Origin: Tilletiaria anomala UBC 951
Taxonomy: Eukaryota > Basidiomycota > Exobasidiomycetes > Georgefischeriales > Tilletiariaceae
Length of the DNA: 64,000 bases
NCBI RefSeq assembly: GCF_000711695.1
Contig: NW_013546974.1
Coordinates: 1 to 64,000 of the forward strand
Direction: 5' to 3'
In this document: positions 36,566 to 48,664 of the stretch, piece after piece
Layout: every line of letters begins with the position of its first letter
How positions within the stretch are numbered: the stretch's first letter is position 1
The notes under the pieces: generated by a model
Database searches by the model: none
Seen by the model: the letters and a program-made list of their open reading frames with translations, nothing else
What the model was told of the DNA's origin: nothing
Program-made: the position numbers and the translations under genes

Positions 36566-37690
36566 ATGGTCAACCCTACCCCTGTGATTCGCTCCATCAC
36601 CGTGGAGTTTCCGGCAAAGGAAATGGAGCGAATGCTGCACCTCGTGCTGGATACGCGCCTGCCCGATCTCGAGATTCTGTCCGACCCAGAGGAGCTGGAG
36701 CGCGACGAGGAGAATGGCTTCAGGTGGGAACTGACGAGGGAGAAGCTGGCGCAGATGAAGCAGTACTGGCTACGAGAGGGGACTAGGCGAAAGTGAGGGA
36801 GGAGGTCAACCGATGCGTATTGCCTGCCAAACGTAGCTCGCGCGTGCATGAAGGAGCAAGGCTGACACGGTGGTGCGTCAGGTCCTGGGATATTTGACTG
36901 CTGTGCGGGTACCAACACACCTTGAAACGCTGGAAGGCGTCGACGGGTACTTTGTCCACGCAAGGTCTCGCCGTGCTGACGCTAAACCCTTGCTGCTGGT
37001 ATACGGCTGGCCAAGTGAGCTCGCGTGGTGCCCGTCAATACCTTAGGCCGAACAGAAATCTACCTCCTGACTGCTGCACATGCGCTTACACATGCGGTTT
37101 CTGGGAATATCGCTAACTGTTCCCATCGCTGATCGATCCGCCTGATGCATTTCACCCAGCTTTCCAAGTGATCGCCGTGAGTCAAGATGGCTTTTGCCTC
37201 AGCGGGCCGCCTCCGCAGCTGAAATCGGACATGAAGGATAATGCGCGTCTCTACGGCAAAGTTATGACGGAAATGCTCGGCGATCATCGATATGTCGTTC
37301 ACGGTGGCGATTGGGTGAGCGGGAAAATGCAGCCCGTGCCGTTTGGCAGAGCCGTTCTAAAATGATGTTTCGGACACATTACAACTACAGGGATCCATGA
37401 TTGCAGCCCATCCCGACGAAGCACCGTCCTTTGCAGAGGAAGCGATGTCCTCGGACATTATCACCACTACAGCGCTACCACACCGGCAGCCTTCACACTT
37501 GCGTTTGGGAGTACGCGCAGCTCGGTCCGTCCAAAACGTTCAGCTTGCACAAGAACCCCTCGGACATTCGATCTTCTCGAATGTGGTCGCCATGACCCCC
37601 GTCAGCTGGAATAGCTAGAGCCACCCGGCGCTGTGCTGGATCAGGAAAGACGAACGAGGCGGGCACTTCCGTAAGAAGTACAGTCGACCG
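36566..37690 (+). pseudogene. Microsomal-type epoxide hydrolase, decayed copy
   Basis: Pieces in the order of an EPHX1-like alpha/beta hydrolase remain. From the ATG at 36566 an EHN-like N-terminal domain (TVEFPAKEMERMLHLVLD, REKLAQMKQYW) is open to a stop at 36794-36796. About 36890-37012 gives EGVDGYFVHARS and LLLVYGWP, where the family has HGWPGS. About 37088-37200 gives FWEYR, an in-frame TAA, then LFPSLIDPPDAFHPAF. The nucleophile region follows as VVHGGDWVSGK (37298-37330). A further region reads DIITTTAL, then in a shifted frame YHTGSLHTCVWEYAQL, and a final ERGGHF near 37650 matches the catalytic-His motif. The internal TAA and frame changes that no intron repairs make it a pseudogene. 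Catalytic Asp and His traces remain, so decay is probably not ancient. Confidence 0.68.
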
Positions 37691-38228
37691 CGCGTTGCCG
37701 TTTCTCACTCTTTAGTAGAATCGCAATATTCTAACTCGAGGTTCTTTGCACAAACGCCCGGTTGCAGCTGCTCTCGACTGCCCGGAAGTCCTTGTGCAAG
37801 ATATTCGCGACTTCTATCACTGCTCACTACAACAAGGAATGGTGATACAGGCGCCGTAGCATGTCATCAAGACAGAATCTTGAGTCTTAGCCTCACCACT
37901 CAGTCCAGCTTATGTAGGCTGAAGTTTCATGTGACAGTGTGTCCCCCTCCAAACTAGTCACCCTGAAGGAGCTTAGGCCAAGTGCTTTCTGGTGCTAACC
38001 CCGCTCAGCTCCTTCCAACATACGTGCTCAGAGAAGGCACACTGCGATGAGTGAATGTGCGATTTGTTTTATCTCGGTCGCTCGTGGCAGACTTGGCGCG
38101 CATCTTCGATATTCCACACAAAGGTTGTTTTGCAATGCTTGTTTGCTCACCGCTCCGTAAATGTATCATGTACTCTACTCCGGAATCTAATGCATCTGAT
38201 ATGCACTTCGCCATACTCTCTATCACAC
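37691..38228. other. Intergenic, no gene recognised
   Basis: AT-richer stretch between the epoxide hydrolase relic and the FMO stop. Probably the FMO 3' UTR on the minus strand; nothing else supported. Confidence 0.45.
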
Positions 38229-40813
38229 CTACTGAGCGATCGTGGAGCCGCTCGCCTTGCTTTCCGCGAGCCTGCGCTCGCGCGCTTTGACCAAGCTTTC
38301 CCACTTGATGCGATACATGCCCAATCGCACCTTCTCCCTGTTCTCCGCGGTCCAATCGTCCAGCTCCAAATCCAACCATGGCTTGGCAATGACAACGTCG
38401 TTGCGTATCTGACGCATCCACGCCGCTTCATCGGTGCCGAAGACATGGTACGCTAGTAGGCCGGACGGAACGTGCTCGAGCGGCCGCTGCGGGCACCCGT
38501 CCGCTTTCCACCTGGCGAATGAATCGCGTTCGAGCGCGACGACGTCGCGCTCGCGCTCGCGGAGCAAGGAGATGCGATGCGTTTCGTCTTGCAGTCGTGC
38601 TCGTAGCAGCGCTTTGCCGTCGCCGTCGCCGGCTTCGAAATCGGGAAAGGCGTCGGAGCTGCCGTCCCAGATGGAACGGACGAGCCAGCTGTAGGTGTCT
38701 GTGGATGTGAAAGGCGTGAAGGACACGCTGAGACCGATACACGCGAGCGATGGATTGCGCGCCAACAGGCAATGCCGGTACAGACCGCCGACGCGCGGCG
38801 GCGTCCAGGTTACCGCATCTTCGCCCGCCCATGTTGGGTTGTGTCCAGTTGGAGATGGTGTGTGAGATGCTGCAGATCCATCGGCACCGTTCGGACGCGC
38901 AGCTGCTGGCTCGGCAAAAGTCGGCGAAGAAGTCTGTTCCATAGGTGCCCAAAACGCGCCGACTGCAGCATCGCCACCGTCCAGCGGTTCGGCCCAAAGT
39001 AAATGCTGCAGTTCACGTGCTGTGCGCGGGGCATTCGCGCCTCCTGCGCTCGCGGCGTAATCGGCCAGGATGCCCCTCTCGCTTACTTGCTGGACGAAGT
39101 GCGCCCAAGCCCGCTGCACGTCATCGCGGCTTGCGTCCACGAGCTCTGCAGCACGCTTGCGGATCGTGTCGCATTTTTGAAGGTGAAGCTCTGTTCCCGC
39201 ACTCCGAGATGGCGAGAGAAGATGCACGAATGGGTAGCGAAAGCCATCGTAACCGGTACCAAGGATGACGGTATCGACATTGCGTAGGAACGTGCCGTCC
39301 TCCAGCTCGAGATCGAGTGTGTCCGTCCCCGTGCCTCCGGTTGCATCTCCTCGTCGCGCTGCATCGCTGTGCTCTCGCAAGTGATATGCCTTGATAGGCG
39401 CGACATCCTTGATACGCGGATCAGGTAAGTTGACGAAGATATCCAGCGCTTTATGCTTTATGCTCCTGTAGACGCGCGGGACAGCAGCCGCTGCGGCGTC
39501 CGCGGTGGGCTGGTCTTTCCCGGTACGGTTGCCGCTGACGCTATGCCCGGGGTCGGGATACATTTGCGCGATGTGCGCTGCAATGTCATTGGCGGAATTA
39601 CCGTTGCCAACAATGACGATCCTCTTCTCCCTTGTGTGTACGTGGCTGAACCCATTCGTGCCATTGACACCACTTGTAGCAATGCCGCCAAGTGGTGTCG
39701 GAGATGCAGTGTTCATTCCTGAACGAGAGCAATACGCATCGGGGCCTCGGTACCACTTTGCATGGTGCACGAACCCGCGTGCCTTGGCCTCTTCGAAGCC
39801 AGGCACACGCGACGTGTAAATGGGGTAGTCGTACCATCCCGTGCAGAGGGCAAGATGAGAAAAGTGGTCGATATGCAGGGTCGGTTCGAGTGGCGCGTCC
39901 GCTTGTGCTGAAGCGCCGGTGGGCCACTGGCGCGAGAGGACAAGCCAGCCTGCTGATCGCCACTTGGGGTGCGGCCCGCCTGCTGCCGCACTCTCGTTCT
40001 CGTGACGCGTCGGCGGTAACTCCCAGGCGCCGAGTACCTCTCGGCCCGTCTTGATTCTACCGCCGGTTGCATCACCACTCCCATCGCCCAGTAACCCATG
40101 CTCGCGCGCGAACCCCAGCAGGTACGCGTGTGTCTCCGCGAGTGTGGGGAACGGCTCGCCATTCGCTGGCGGCGGGAACGGCTTGGCGCACGAGTACGAC
40201 AGGAAGCGCGGCAGGACGTTACCACGCAGTTGGGGGTAGGCGGGAGAGGGCCAGGTAGGGCGATGAGGATGGGCTTGAGGTTGCAGAGAGGAAGGGGTGG
40301 TATTTGATACTGAGATCGACTTGGAAGTTGTTGCCTGCCCAGAGTCGGGCGCGGACGCCGATATGGGTACGGGTACAGGCCACTGGCCTTGCGTTGCGTA
40401 CGGCGTGACCGATTTCTCGTGCGATGCTACTTGTTCGTCTAGATACCTGCAGAGCGACCAGCAGCCGTATAATCACAGTCAGAAAGAGCTCAATGCAGAT
40501 AGGAAATCTGTACATACCATACACCACCAAGTTGATCCCGTCGCTCCCACAGCTCGACGTGCTCAAAAGGCTCTCCCTTGCGCTGCAGGCCTTGACCATG
40601 TTCCTGGCGGTCTCGGCCGTTTTCTCCCGTTGCCTCGCTCGTGCTATGGCTAGACGACGACGACAGATCGGGCTTGAGGAAGTTGCGGAGCGTGACGAGA
40701 CCCGCTACACCGCCGCCTAGGACGAGCACTGAGTCGGGCCGGCTGACGGGCAAAGGCGGTGTCGGCTGCGGTTGGGCTGCCTCTCCCGGCTCTGGAAGAA
40801 CTGGGTTGACCAT
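38229..40813 (-). CDS. FMO-like flavin-containing monooxygenase with long inserts
   Basis: Likely an NADPH- and FAD-dependent oxygenase of the FMO/Baeyer-Villiger-like group; the substrate is not known. The ATG at 40813-40811 opens MVNPVLPEPGEAAQ. An FAD Rossmann motif follows (VLVLGGGVAGLVTLRNFL), then FEHVELWERRDQLGGVW. One intron of about 50 bp near 40461-40510 joins YLDEQ. After the RGNVLPRFLSYSCAKPFPPP stretch comes LPPTRHENES and LCTGWYDYPIYTSRVPGF. The NADP-binding motif is IVIVGNGNSANDIAAHI. A later VILGTGYDGFRYPF is the FMO-type ATG/TGY signature. About 840 residues against the usual 450-550: Ser/Gly/Pro-rich inserts lie after the FAD motif, before the NADP motif and around the middle (PTFAEPAAARPNGADGSAAS). 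Stop at 38231-38229. Confidence 0.82.
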
Positions 40814-41443
40814 GTTCTGATCAGGACTGTTTCAACTTTCGAGCTGTTGAGCGTCGGAAGTCTTCGGTGTTGCAGTCTTACTGTGGGCGAGGCCCGCGTG
40901 GAGTGTTCGGCGGCAAGCAGGGAAGTTGCCAGACGCGGGATGCGAACCTCACCGTAACAGCGGCGTTGCTCTGGTCAAGGCCACCCGTGCGGGCCTCCCC
41001 CGGGGGTTCGTGTGAGCATGAACCTGGAGGATGGGAGGGGCGGATGCTCTCAGCTCTTTGCACGCATGGACTTGGTCGTGAGACGCACGTTATTATTATT
41101 ATTATTATGCTTCCATGCGCTGATGCTGACGTAAGCATGGACGCATGTGCACAATACGAGAGGAGTCGCGTCGCGTGGTGTTGGACTGACGATTTGCTGG
41201 TCATCGTCGTATAACCGACTCACTGCCATCTGCTGTCGATGGCTTCGACAGCACGCTGAGCAGCTTGTGGTCATCGTTGCTGTGCACATAGTTCACACAC
41301 GACAGAGACATTGACAGCGGGTCTCGTGTGTGTGCGCTCTGTTAAGCGGCCCTTTCAATGCGACCGAGGGGAGTGGTGGTGAGGTAATGTGATGTGCACT
41401 CAAGGTCGGCTCGTGATTGTCGCCTTGGACCTTCGCCTCAGCC
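40814..41443. promoter_or_regulatory. Divergent promoter region FMO / MUS81 with ATT microsatellite
   Basis: About 630 bp between diverging starts. It contains a (TTA)n run at 41090-41107 and no recognised coding sequence. Confidence 0.45.
41090..41107 (+). repeat. (TTA)6 microsatellite
   Basis: Six uninterrupted TTA units in the promoter between the FMO and MUS81 genes; likely variable in length between strains. Confidence 0.9.
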
Positions 41444-44400
41444 ATGGCGGACGCTATGTCCTCCTTGCCGCTTCCAGATCCAGAGGCGCTGCGCGAGTTC
41501 TGGATCAGTAAACTCAGGCAATGGCGCGAAGATGCGTCCAGCATCGGATCCAAGTTTGGGCAGACATACTCGCGCGCCGCCCATAGCTTAAAGAACAACC
41601 CACTGCCTTTCAAGCACAGCAGCGAGCTTACGCAGCTCAAGTTTATTGGGAAGACCATTGCAGAGAGACTAGAGGAAGAGACAGCGAGATGGTGCGCAGA
41701 GAATAAGTATGCTGTTCCCGAGAAACGTGAGTCGCAACAGGGCACGATGGTTGGGGGGCGATGTGGAGGCTGAGGCTGATGCGCCGCCCATACACCTCAG
41801 CTGCACCCTCACGCAAGCAAAGGGCAGCTCGCGAGCAGCGGCAGCAAGAAGCGTCGCAGCACGAAGACGAGTTGAATTCATGGCCCCAATCGCAAGGGGC
41901 AGCTGCAACCGCCAAGCGCACACAACACGATTCCACTGGCGCGAGCGGTGCTGCCAGCACAGCAGCCAGCAGGCTTTCTCACACTTCTCTGAGCGACAAG
42001 CTCGACGAAGCGGTGAAAGCGGGTGTGGCGAGACAGGACAATGGGAAAGACAAAGAAGTGGTTACAGGGGATAAAGCAAAGGAGCGGCCCACGATGGGCT
42101 TCTTGTCGGATAGCACCAGCGCAAGCGAGAGCGACTCAGGGTCAGCGCGCAAGGAAGTGAGATGGCCGAACAAGCGCACCAGGATGGAGCAAAGCGCGAT
42201 GCACCTCGATGCAGTTGATGGAGATGTTGATGGAGGCCTAGAAAAGCGAGCTGCCGCGGCGGGAATGGATATAGTAAACGGAAAGGCACTGGAACCAGCG
42301 CCCGCGCGACTGAAGAAGCCAAGGCCGCCCAAAGCTCCCAACATCTACATCCCTGCACACCGCTCAGGAGGCTACGGTATCATGCTAGCACTCTGGTCTG
42401 TGACGCGTGACGCAGAGGTGTTCGCGACGGGCGGAAGCTCCTACCTGGATGAGGAGGACTCCAACACGTTCCCAGTCAGCGAGACGTGCATCTCCTCCGA
42501 GGCGAACGAAGTGTACCTGCGTAAGAACGAAATCATCGGCATCGCGCAAAAGTGGTGTGACTTGGATTACCTACTCGCGAGCAGGGGCAGCAGCACCGCT
42601 GTTGCTCCAGGTGATTTTAACAGCGCCAACGCGGGTGACGTCGGCGGTGCCGCTGCCAGCGGGGGCGGAGGGGCCGGATCGTTCAGGACCGCATGGAGCA
42701 GCATGAAGACGCTCATCAATCGCGGATACGTCTACCAGACCGGCAACCCGCCCCGCTTCTGCCTCAGCGAGGAGGGCATGCAAGTAGTCAAGGGTATGGC
42801 GCAGGTCGCTGGTCTCAGGAGACCTCCCGCGGGCATCGGCACGAGCACAGAGGCGCCACTTTCGGCTGCTGCCGATGCTACTGCTGGCAGCACAACAGTA
42901 AGTGCTGCGCCCTTGCGCTCAGAACAGAGGCACACGAGCAAGAATAGACCGAGAGTACGAGGGAGTCGCAATAGCGAGGACAAGGATGACGATGACTTCG
43001 GCGATAGCATGCAGGTGTCAGCTCAGCGAAAGGACGCCGTTGGGTTCCCAAAGCGGTCTGGACCAAAGCTCATGCTCCCGGCGACGCGGCCGGCGTCACG
43101 CTCGCAATCACCTATGGCGCTGGAAACCAACCCTGTACCCGCACTGACTCGCGCTGTCGCCTCTGCTCCCACTACTGCTTCTGCGTCTGTGCCACCGCCA
43201 GCATCCGCGTCAGCACTGCCACCGACCTTCGCGTACATGTATCTCTCGCGCACCTCTGCGCTTGTATTTTCACGGGCTGAAGCGGCCGTGCGTCTGTCGG
43301 ATGTCGACTACACGACGACGTACGCTGTGCTCTTTGCGGAGCGCTCGCGCGAACACTCGATCGTCCGCAGTGGCGCGATTGAGAAGGTCGGTAGCGCTTT
43401 GCCGATGCTCGCTGCTGGTTCGTCAGCGCAACAGGGCTTGTGCAAAGGCTGGATCAGGGAGGAGGCAAGCAATGAGCGCGCACCGGGACTCAGCGTCGGC
43501 GTCGGTCGCAGGCAGCCTGCTGCGCTGGCGCCTGCTGGCGCCTCTGCACGCGCGAAAGGCGGCGACGCCTCTCGCAGCGCAGGCCAGCCTGTCACGGTCA
43601 TCCTAGACGACACAGACGATGAGGATGCAGATGCAGGCATCACATCACAGGCTCCTCCCCATCGGATGCAGATGCAGCGCTCGACGGCGGTCGGCATCAG
43701 TAACGTGGAAGAGGAGGTGGTGGAGACAGTGACGATCAGTGCTGGTTTCTTTGAACTCAAAGATCGAAGGCAAAACGTTCCCACTGGCGGCTCCCATCCC
43801 GAAAGACAAGCTCCACCTGTTACAAGGGCGCCGCGATGTGCTGTTTCGACGGTGTCGCCCATTCAGGATGCAGACATGCTCGACGACGAGATTGATGATG
43901 ACGCAGACCTTTTCGTGGAGTTCCAATGCCAGGAAGAGCAGCAGTCGAAGACGATGGAGTCTCAGGCGGAGGAGTCGCAGGGGATCCAGCTCGCCCCGCG
44001 GGGCCTGTACACAGGTCTGTACGGTCAGTCGCAATCAGAATCGCAGAGAGAGCGGCAGCAACACAATGAAAGCGCGAGTGCCAGCGCCACAAAGAACAAC
44101 TTGCATCGCCGGCCTAGACTCTCCGGTGTCCTGCCTCCGCCAGCAATCGCTATCAGCTGGCATAACGCCATCGTCCCTACAGCATCCATATCGCGCAACA
44201 ACAGCGCTCTTGGCACGAACGCATCGGCAGCTTCCACGCGCACCGCATCGGACCATGAGCAGACGGTAGCCGAGCAGCACGGCTTCAAGCCGCCGCAGTT
44301 TGAACCCGTCATTATGCCAGCAGGGTCCTTCAGTATCCATTTGCTGATCGACACGCGCGAAGTGCGCGCGCGTGGCCAGCAGCCGTCACGTGCGAACGAC

Positions 44401-45375
44401 TTTGCGCAGTCGCTGCAGGCCATGGGCATCCTCGCCGAGTCGCGCGCTCTGCCGCTGGGTGACGCCGTCTGGATCGCGCGGCGCAAGGATGGCGGTAAAG
44501 GCGAGGAGGACGAGGCGGTGCTGGATTTCATCGTCGAGCGCAAGCGCCTGGACGACCTTAACAGCAGTATCAAGGACGGGCGCTGGCGCGAACAGAAGTT
44601 CAGGCTGTCCAACAGCGGTCTCTCGCACGTCGTCTATCTTGTCGAGGACTACGATATCGACCAGCAGTGGAGCTCGTTTGGTGAGAGTCTCCAGACGGCG
44701 CTCAGTTCGACGCAGATCGTGGACGGCTATTTTGTTGAGCGCACTGCAGACGTCGAACAGTCGCTACAATACCTCACCTCGATGCACACCGTTGTACAAG
44801 AGATGTGGGAGGTGAGTGGCACGAATCATGTGACGGCGGTGCGTGAGCACTGATGTGCTCTTGCCTGTTCGCTCGCTCCGCCGCCCCGCTAGAACACCGA
44901 CTTGTACATCCTGCCCGATTCTGCCATTAGCCGGCACACGTACCTCGACTTGCAGACGTACCTTCGTCGCACGCACCCACAGCTGACCTACCTGACGAGC
45001 TACGCGTCGTACGCCACACTCAACGCAAAGAGCGGGTCGTTGACGGTGCGCGACCTGTGGGCGCGAATGCTGCTCTGCATCAAGGGCCTCAGCGCCGAGA
45101 AGGTGGCAGAGGTGCTGGACCTATGGCCGACCCCGATTGATTTCTACGAAGCGTGCTTGGAAAAGGAGGAGGAGATGCGCAACGGAGTCGACACGGGTCC
45201 GGCTCCCCGTGGACCCGCCAAAGGGCTCGACGCGGGACAGCGGATGCTGTTCGAGCACATCCAAGGGCCGGAGCAGAGGCGCAAGATCGGCGCGGCGCTC
45301 AGTGTAAAGGTGTGGGACTTTTTCATGAAGAGGCAATATGCCACCGCCTCGGGCGTTGGAGATGGGCATTTGTAG
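41444..45375 (+). CDS. MUS81: Crossover junction endonuclease MUS81
   Basis: With its Eme1/Mms4 partner, Mus81 cuts branched DNA during recombination. Starts at the ATG at 41444 (MADAMSSLPLPD). Exon 1 gives the N-terminal HhH part (TYSRAAHSLKNNPLPF, LKFIGKTIAERLEEE). An intron at about 41729-41798 joins PAPSRKQRAAREQ. The winged helix is visible in YIPAHRSGGYGIMLALW, LRKNEIIGIAQKWCDLDY and RGYVYQTGNPPRFCLSEEG. The nuclease domain has LLIDTREVRARG, the GDxxW-like LPLGDAVW, and ERK motif VERKRLDDLNSSIKDGRWRE. A second intron at about 44812-44891 joins NTDLYILPDSAISRH, with a C-terminal HhH2 part (LLCIKGLSAEKVAEVL). Catalytic acids are intact. The chain is about 1,260 residues, roughly double the usual size, because of long disordered inserts. 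Confidence 0.94.
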
Positions 45376-48300
45376 CATGCACTGGTATGCTGTGCAGGAT
45401 GCTGGGTGGATCTAATATGGGAACGGCGGACTGGACTCTGTGTGAGAAGGCCAATGTGCAGGCTTTCAAGAGAAACTCGTTTTCACCGCGGAGGTTACGC
45501 TTATACCTACACACGGGGCGGCGGATACGACAGGTGCCACCGTGGCGAAGTCTCACGTGTTTACCTCCCCGCGCTTTTGGCCTCCTTTTGCGGAACTGCG
45601 CGCGGCGGAACAGAAGCAGGATATACAGACCCTGTTAGACGCTGTGTACATAGCAGCAGAACTACCTCTTCGGGCTACGCACCGTAGTTGCCCCCGCAGG
45701 AATGCTGTACTTCGTACGCCGAGTGGATGGACAAGAGTCCTGCGCTGCTTCACAAGGGGTGAGCGTGGCTAACATGCAGGAGTATAGATGGAGCATGTAC
45801 ACCAATTCGTGTCGCTTTCAACAGCCAAACGCAAAGCCATATTAACCCTAAGGACCAGGTAAAAAGCAGGCATGATGCGGCCTATTGGTATAACGCCGTC
45901 TGCCGATGACGCGATGAGAGCCATACAGGCATGTAGCCGACGACGTTTGAAAAGTAATAACGTCCGCACAGCCACGCCCCTTCCGCGATATATATGCATA
46001 TAGATAGCTCATAGCTCCCAGCAGGTTTCCCAAAAGTCGAGATGGCTCGCGGCTGGCGGCGTCCTTGGCAGAGACCCTGAAAGCAGTTGGAAGCTTGCGA
46101 TGCCGTGAAAGACGTGAAATTTGCAGGGCTATGGTGGCTTTTTCTCTGTGAGCCTGACAGAGGAGAGGGGTTCGGAAAGACTGACTCCCATCCGCCATCC
46201 GGATTCCGGGTCTTAAAACAGAATGGAAGCAGCCTTTGCTTGCCATTTCATGACGCCAGTGGCCAGTACCCGCCTGGAAAGGTACGGTCAGAACGGCTCC
46301 TACTAGACCAGTACGTATTATGCAGGTGTACCAGCCCACAGTCTTACACCCAAAGCGTCTACATACCCGTCTCGAGCTTGATGAGGGAGATTTCCACTAG
46401 AAGCGCTCCCTGTGCATTTCCGCAGGATCGATGGGCCGAGAGAGAGATTGCAGCTCCACGACTTTGAGAGTCGCAACGATGCCGTAACTCGCAAGCTTTG
46501 CCGCTTTTCCAGGGCCCATGTCAGATGGTTCCCTCTCCCTCTTCTCTCTCTGTGCCTGTGTCTGTGTATATGCATGTGTGTACCATTCTGACGGGCGATG
46601 AGGACTCGGGGATGTTCCTATTCCAATGAGGTGTACTTCCTCGCGCTCGTTTTCCCCACATGTCAAAAAGCTGTCAGGGTGGGGCGCGTCCACGTCTAGG
46701 TACGCGGTTTGGCGAGTTTCCACTTTCTTTTCTCATTTGATCAGTGCGCTTTTCTTTCTCTTTGCCCCCTCACAGTCTCCTCCATTCGCCGACCGTTTTT
46801 AGCGTCGTTTTCCATGCGCCCTCCGCGGAGGCTCCAGGGAGCTGCATCGGCCTCATCCTCTCCACATCTGGGTTGTCATATGTGTCGGATTGCATGGACG
46901 GTATGCAGAGGATCACATCCGGGCAGAACCTAGTATCCATACTCAAAGGTCCTCATACAAAGCGCAAATTTACCTCTACCCGTGTATGTACCATTCGTCT
47001 GCTTGCCACTCTCTGGGTCACGAGACAAGTTGCGTGGAATTCGGTTTTCTGCGCGTTCCAGGGTGATGCTGCCACCGCCGTTGTCCATGACGAACAGGCC
47101 GCGTTTCAAGGCCTACACGTTGGTCGATGAGCAGACTGGCTGAGAAAGGATGAATCCTGTGTGCACAAAGAACACTCAGAGGGCCACAATCAAATCGAGA
47201 CTCGGGAAGTGGAGACTTCTGGGTACAATATGTGGCATGTTTTCCGTTGGTACAACACATAGAGCACGTTTGATTTTGAGAACTTCCATGGCGCCATTGT
47301 GTGAAACCCTTGTCCCGTGTCCGTATTGCGTACATATATACATGTTACATACATACCAGCACTCCGTACATGTGTAGAGTGCGGGGTCGCTGCGGGCCGT
47401 ACATCTGTTCTAAGAACCGCTGATAGAGTATGTATGGAGTGCTGATGGAGTACATGTCCGGCTAGTTATGTACATGAGAAGCGCCACATCTCTTGTTGCC
47501 TTTTAATTTGGAGCTTGATTTATTGCGTCTTCGAAACAAATAGGACTATGACAGGCCTCAGGCGGCCAAGCGGAAAGTCGACCGATAAATATTAGGACAC
47601 ATGAGCGGCACGAGCCAGGTAATATACATTACCGAGATCCAGGGATTCGTGTATGTACAGAAGCACACCGGTGTACGCTCCTACGTAGATATCATTTGTG
47701 CCGAGCTGATGAGTGTCTGCGACATGCGAGGTCACCTTTACTGTCCACTCTCGTTAATGAATCAAATAATGCGTCAGACTTAAAACAGGGTGAGACATCC
47801 TTATGATTGGACACTGCTTGGGAATAATGCTTCTTGCCGGTCTTTTGTCCGGTTGCAAGTGATGACGAAGATGCGCTTGACTGCTTTAGGCGGCGATAAA
47901 AGGGACTGCAATTGGTCCAATGCTCGACACTTTGCTGAGCGGCAATTTAAGCCTCAAGGCATTTTACAACCGAGTCGGTCCTTCGTAGCCCTTAGTCAGG
48001 CGGCATGCAGCCAAAAGCGTACGATGCTGGCCTGTCGTATGCCCTTGTGAGCGCATTGATAACAATTTCCAATTTAGTGCATGACCACCGTGCTAAAGCA
48101 GATACAAGTGCTAAGCACTCAGCGCTCTGCGCCGCTTTCAATGCTTAGCAGCCCCAATGATGAATGAACTTGTTGACTTTCCTGGGAATATTGTGGATGC
48201 ATTTTCACAGTGCCTTTCACAAGCAGAGGCAGCTGTGAGGATATCCAGTTGGTGGGGAACAACGGAGAGTCTCGCCTTCGTGGAAGACACTGCGCAATCG

Positions 48301-48664
48301 TTTTTGAGCTTAGGGATTCTGTCAATGTAGATGGAGGAACGCCGGTTGTTCCTCACTTGCGTAGCGCACAAGGCTCAAGCGCAGCATTCGCCATGCAATT
48401 TTGGGGAAACCCCTTTCTAATTCTGACCGCGTGTTTTACATCCTTGTGAGCCTGTCGGCTTACTAGGTTGACCCGTTGAGATTCATAGAGAATGTGAAAG
48501 GGAATCACAGGAGTGTCGAGGAGGGGATGAGAAAGACGTCAATTTCTCGTCCTCTTCGTGCATACTCTGCCTCTTTCTTTCATCACCCAAGCTCGTCCTC
48601 CCCTAGCACCACTTCCTCACCTCAGCTTCCCCCCACGAACGTGCACTCTTTTTTCCTCTTCAAG
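45376..48664. other. Gene-poor 3.3 kb stretch
   Basis: No supported gene on either strand. The sequence is AT-richer than its neighbours, with a pyrimidine-rich tract near 46720-46800. A dense set of GTACAT/TACATA/TGTA motifs lies at about 47330-47476. The last part, about 48540-48664, is CT-rich with short A-free runs, like a promoter and leader for the relic at 48665. Old relic genes cannot be excluded. Confidence 0.5.
47330..47476. other. Cluster of GTACAT / TACATA motifs
   Basis: Within about 150 bp lie TACATATATACATG, TTACATACATAC, CGTACATGTG, CGTACATCTG, AGTATGTATGG, AGTACATGTC and TATGTACATG. They match TAYRTA-type 3' processing elements seen behind TRP5, UBC9 and the CQD1-like gene, but no coding sequence precedes this cluster. 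The motif is self-complementary, so strand is undefined. Confidence 0.4.

Noticed and set aside
36797-36840. A shifted frame reading VREEVNR after the epoxide hydrolase N-terminal part, as if a single frameshift restored the gene
   Set aside because: The downstream internal stop and later frame changes mean no single shift explains the region; the pseudogene call stands.
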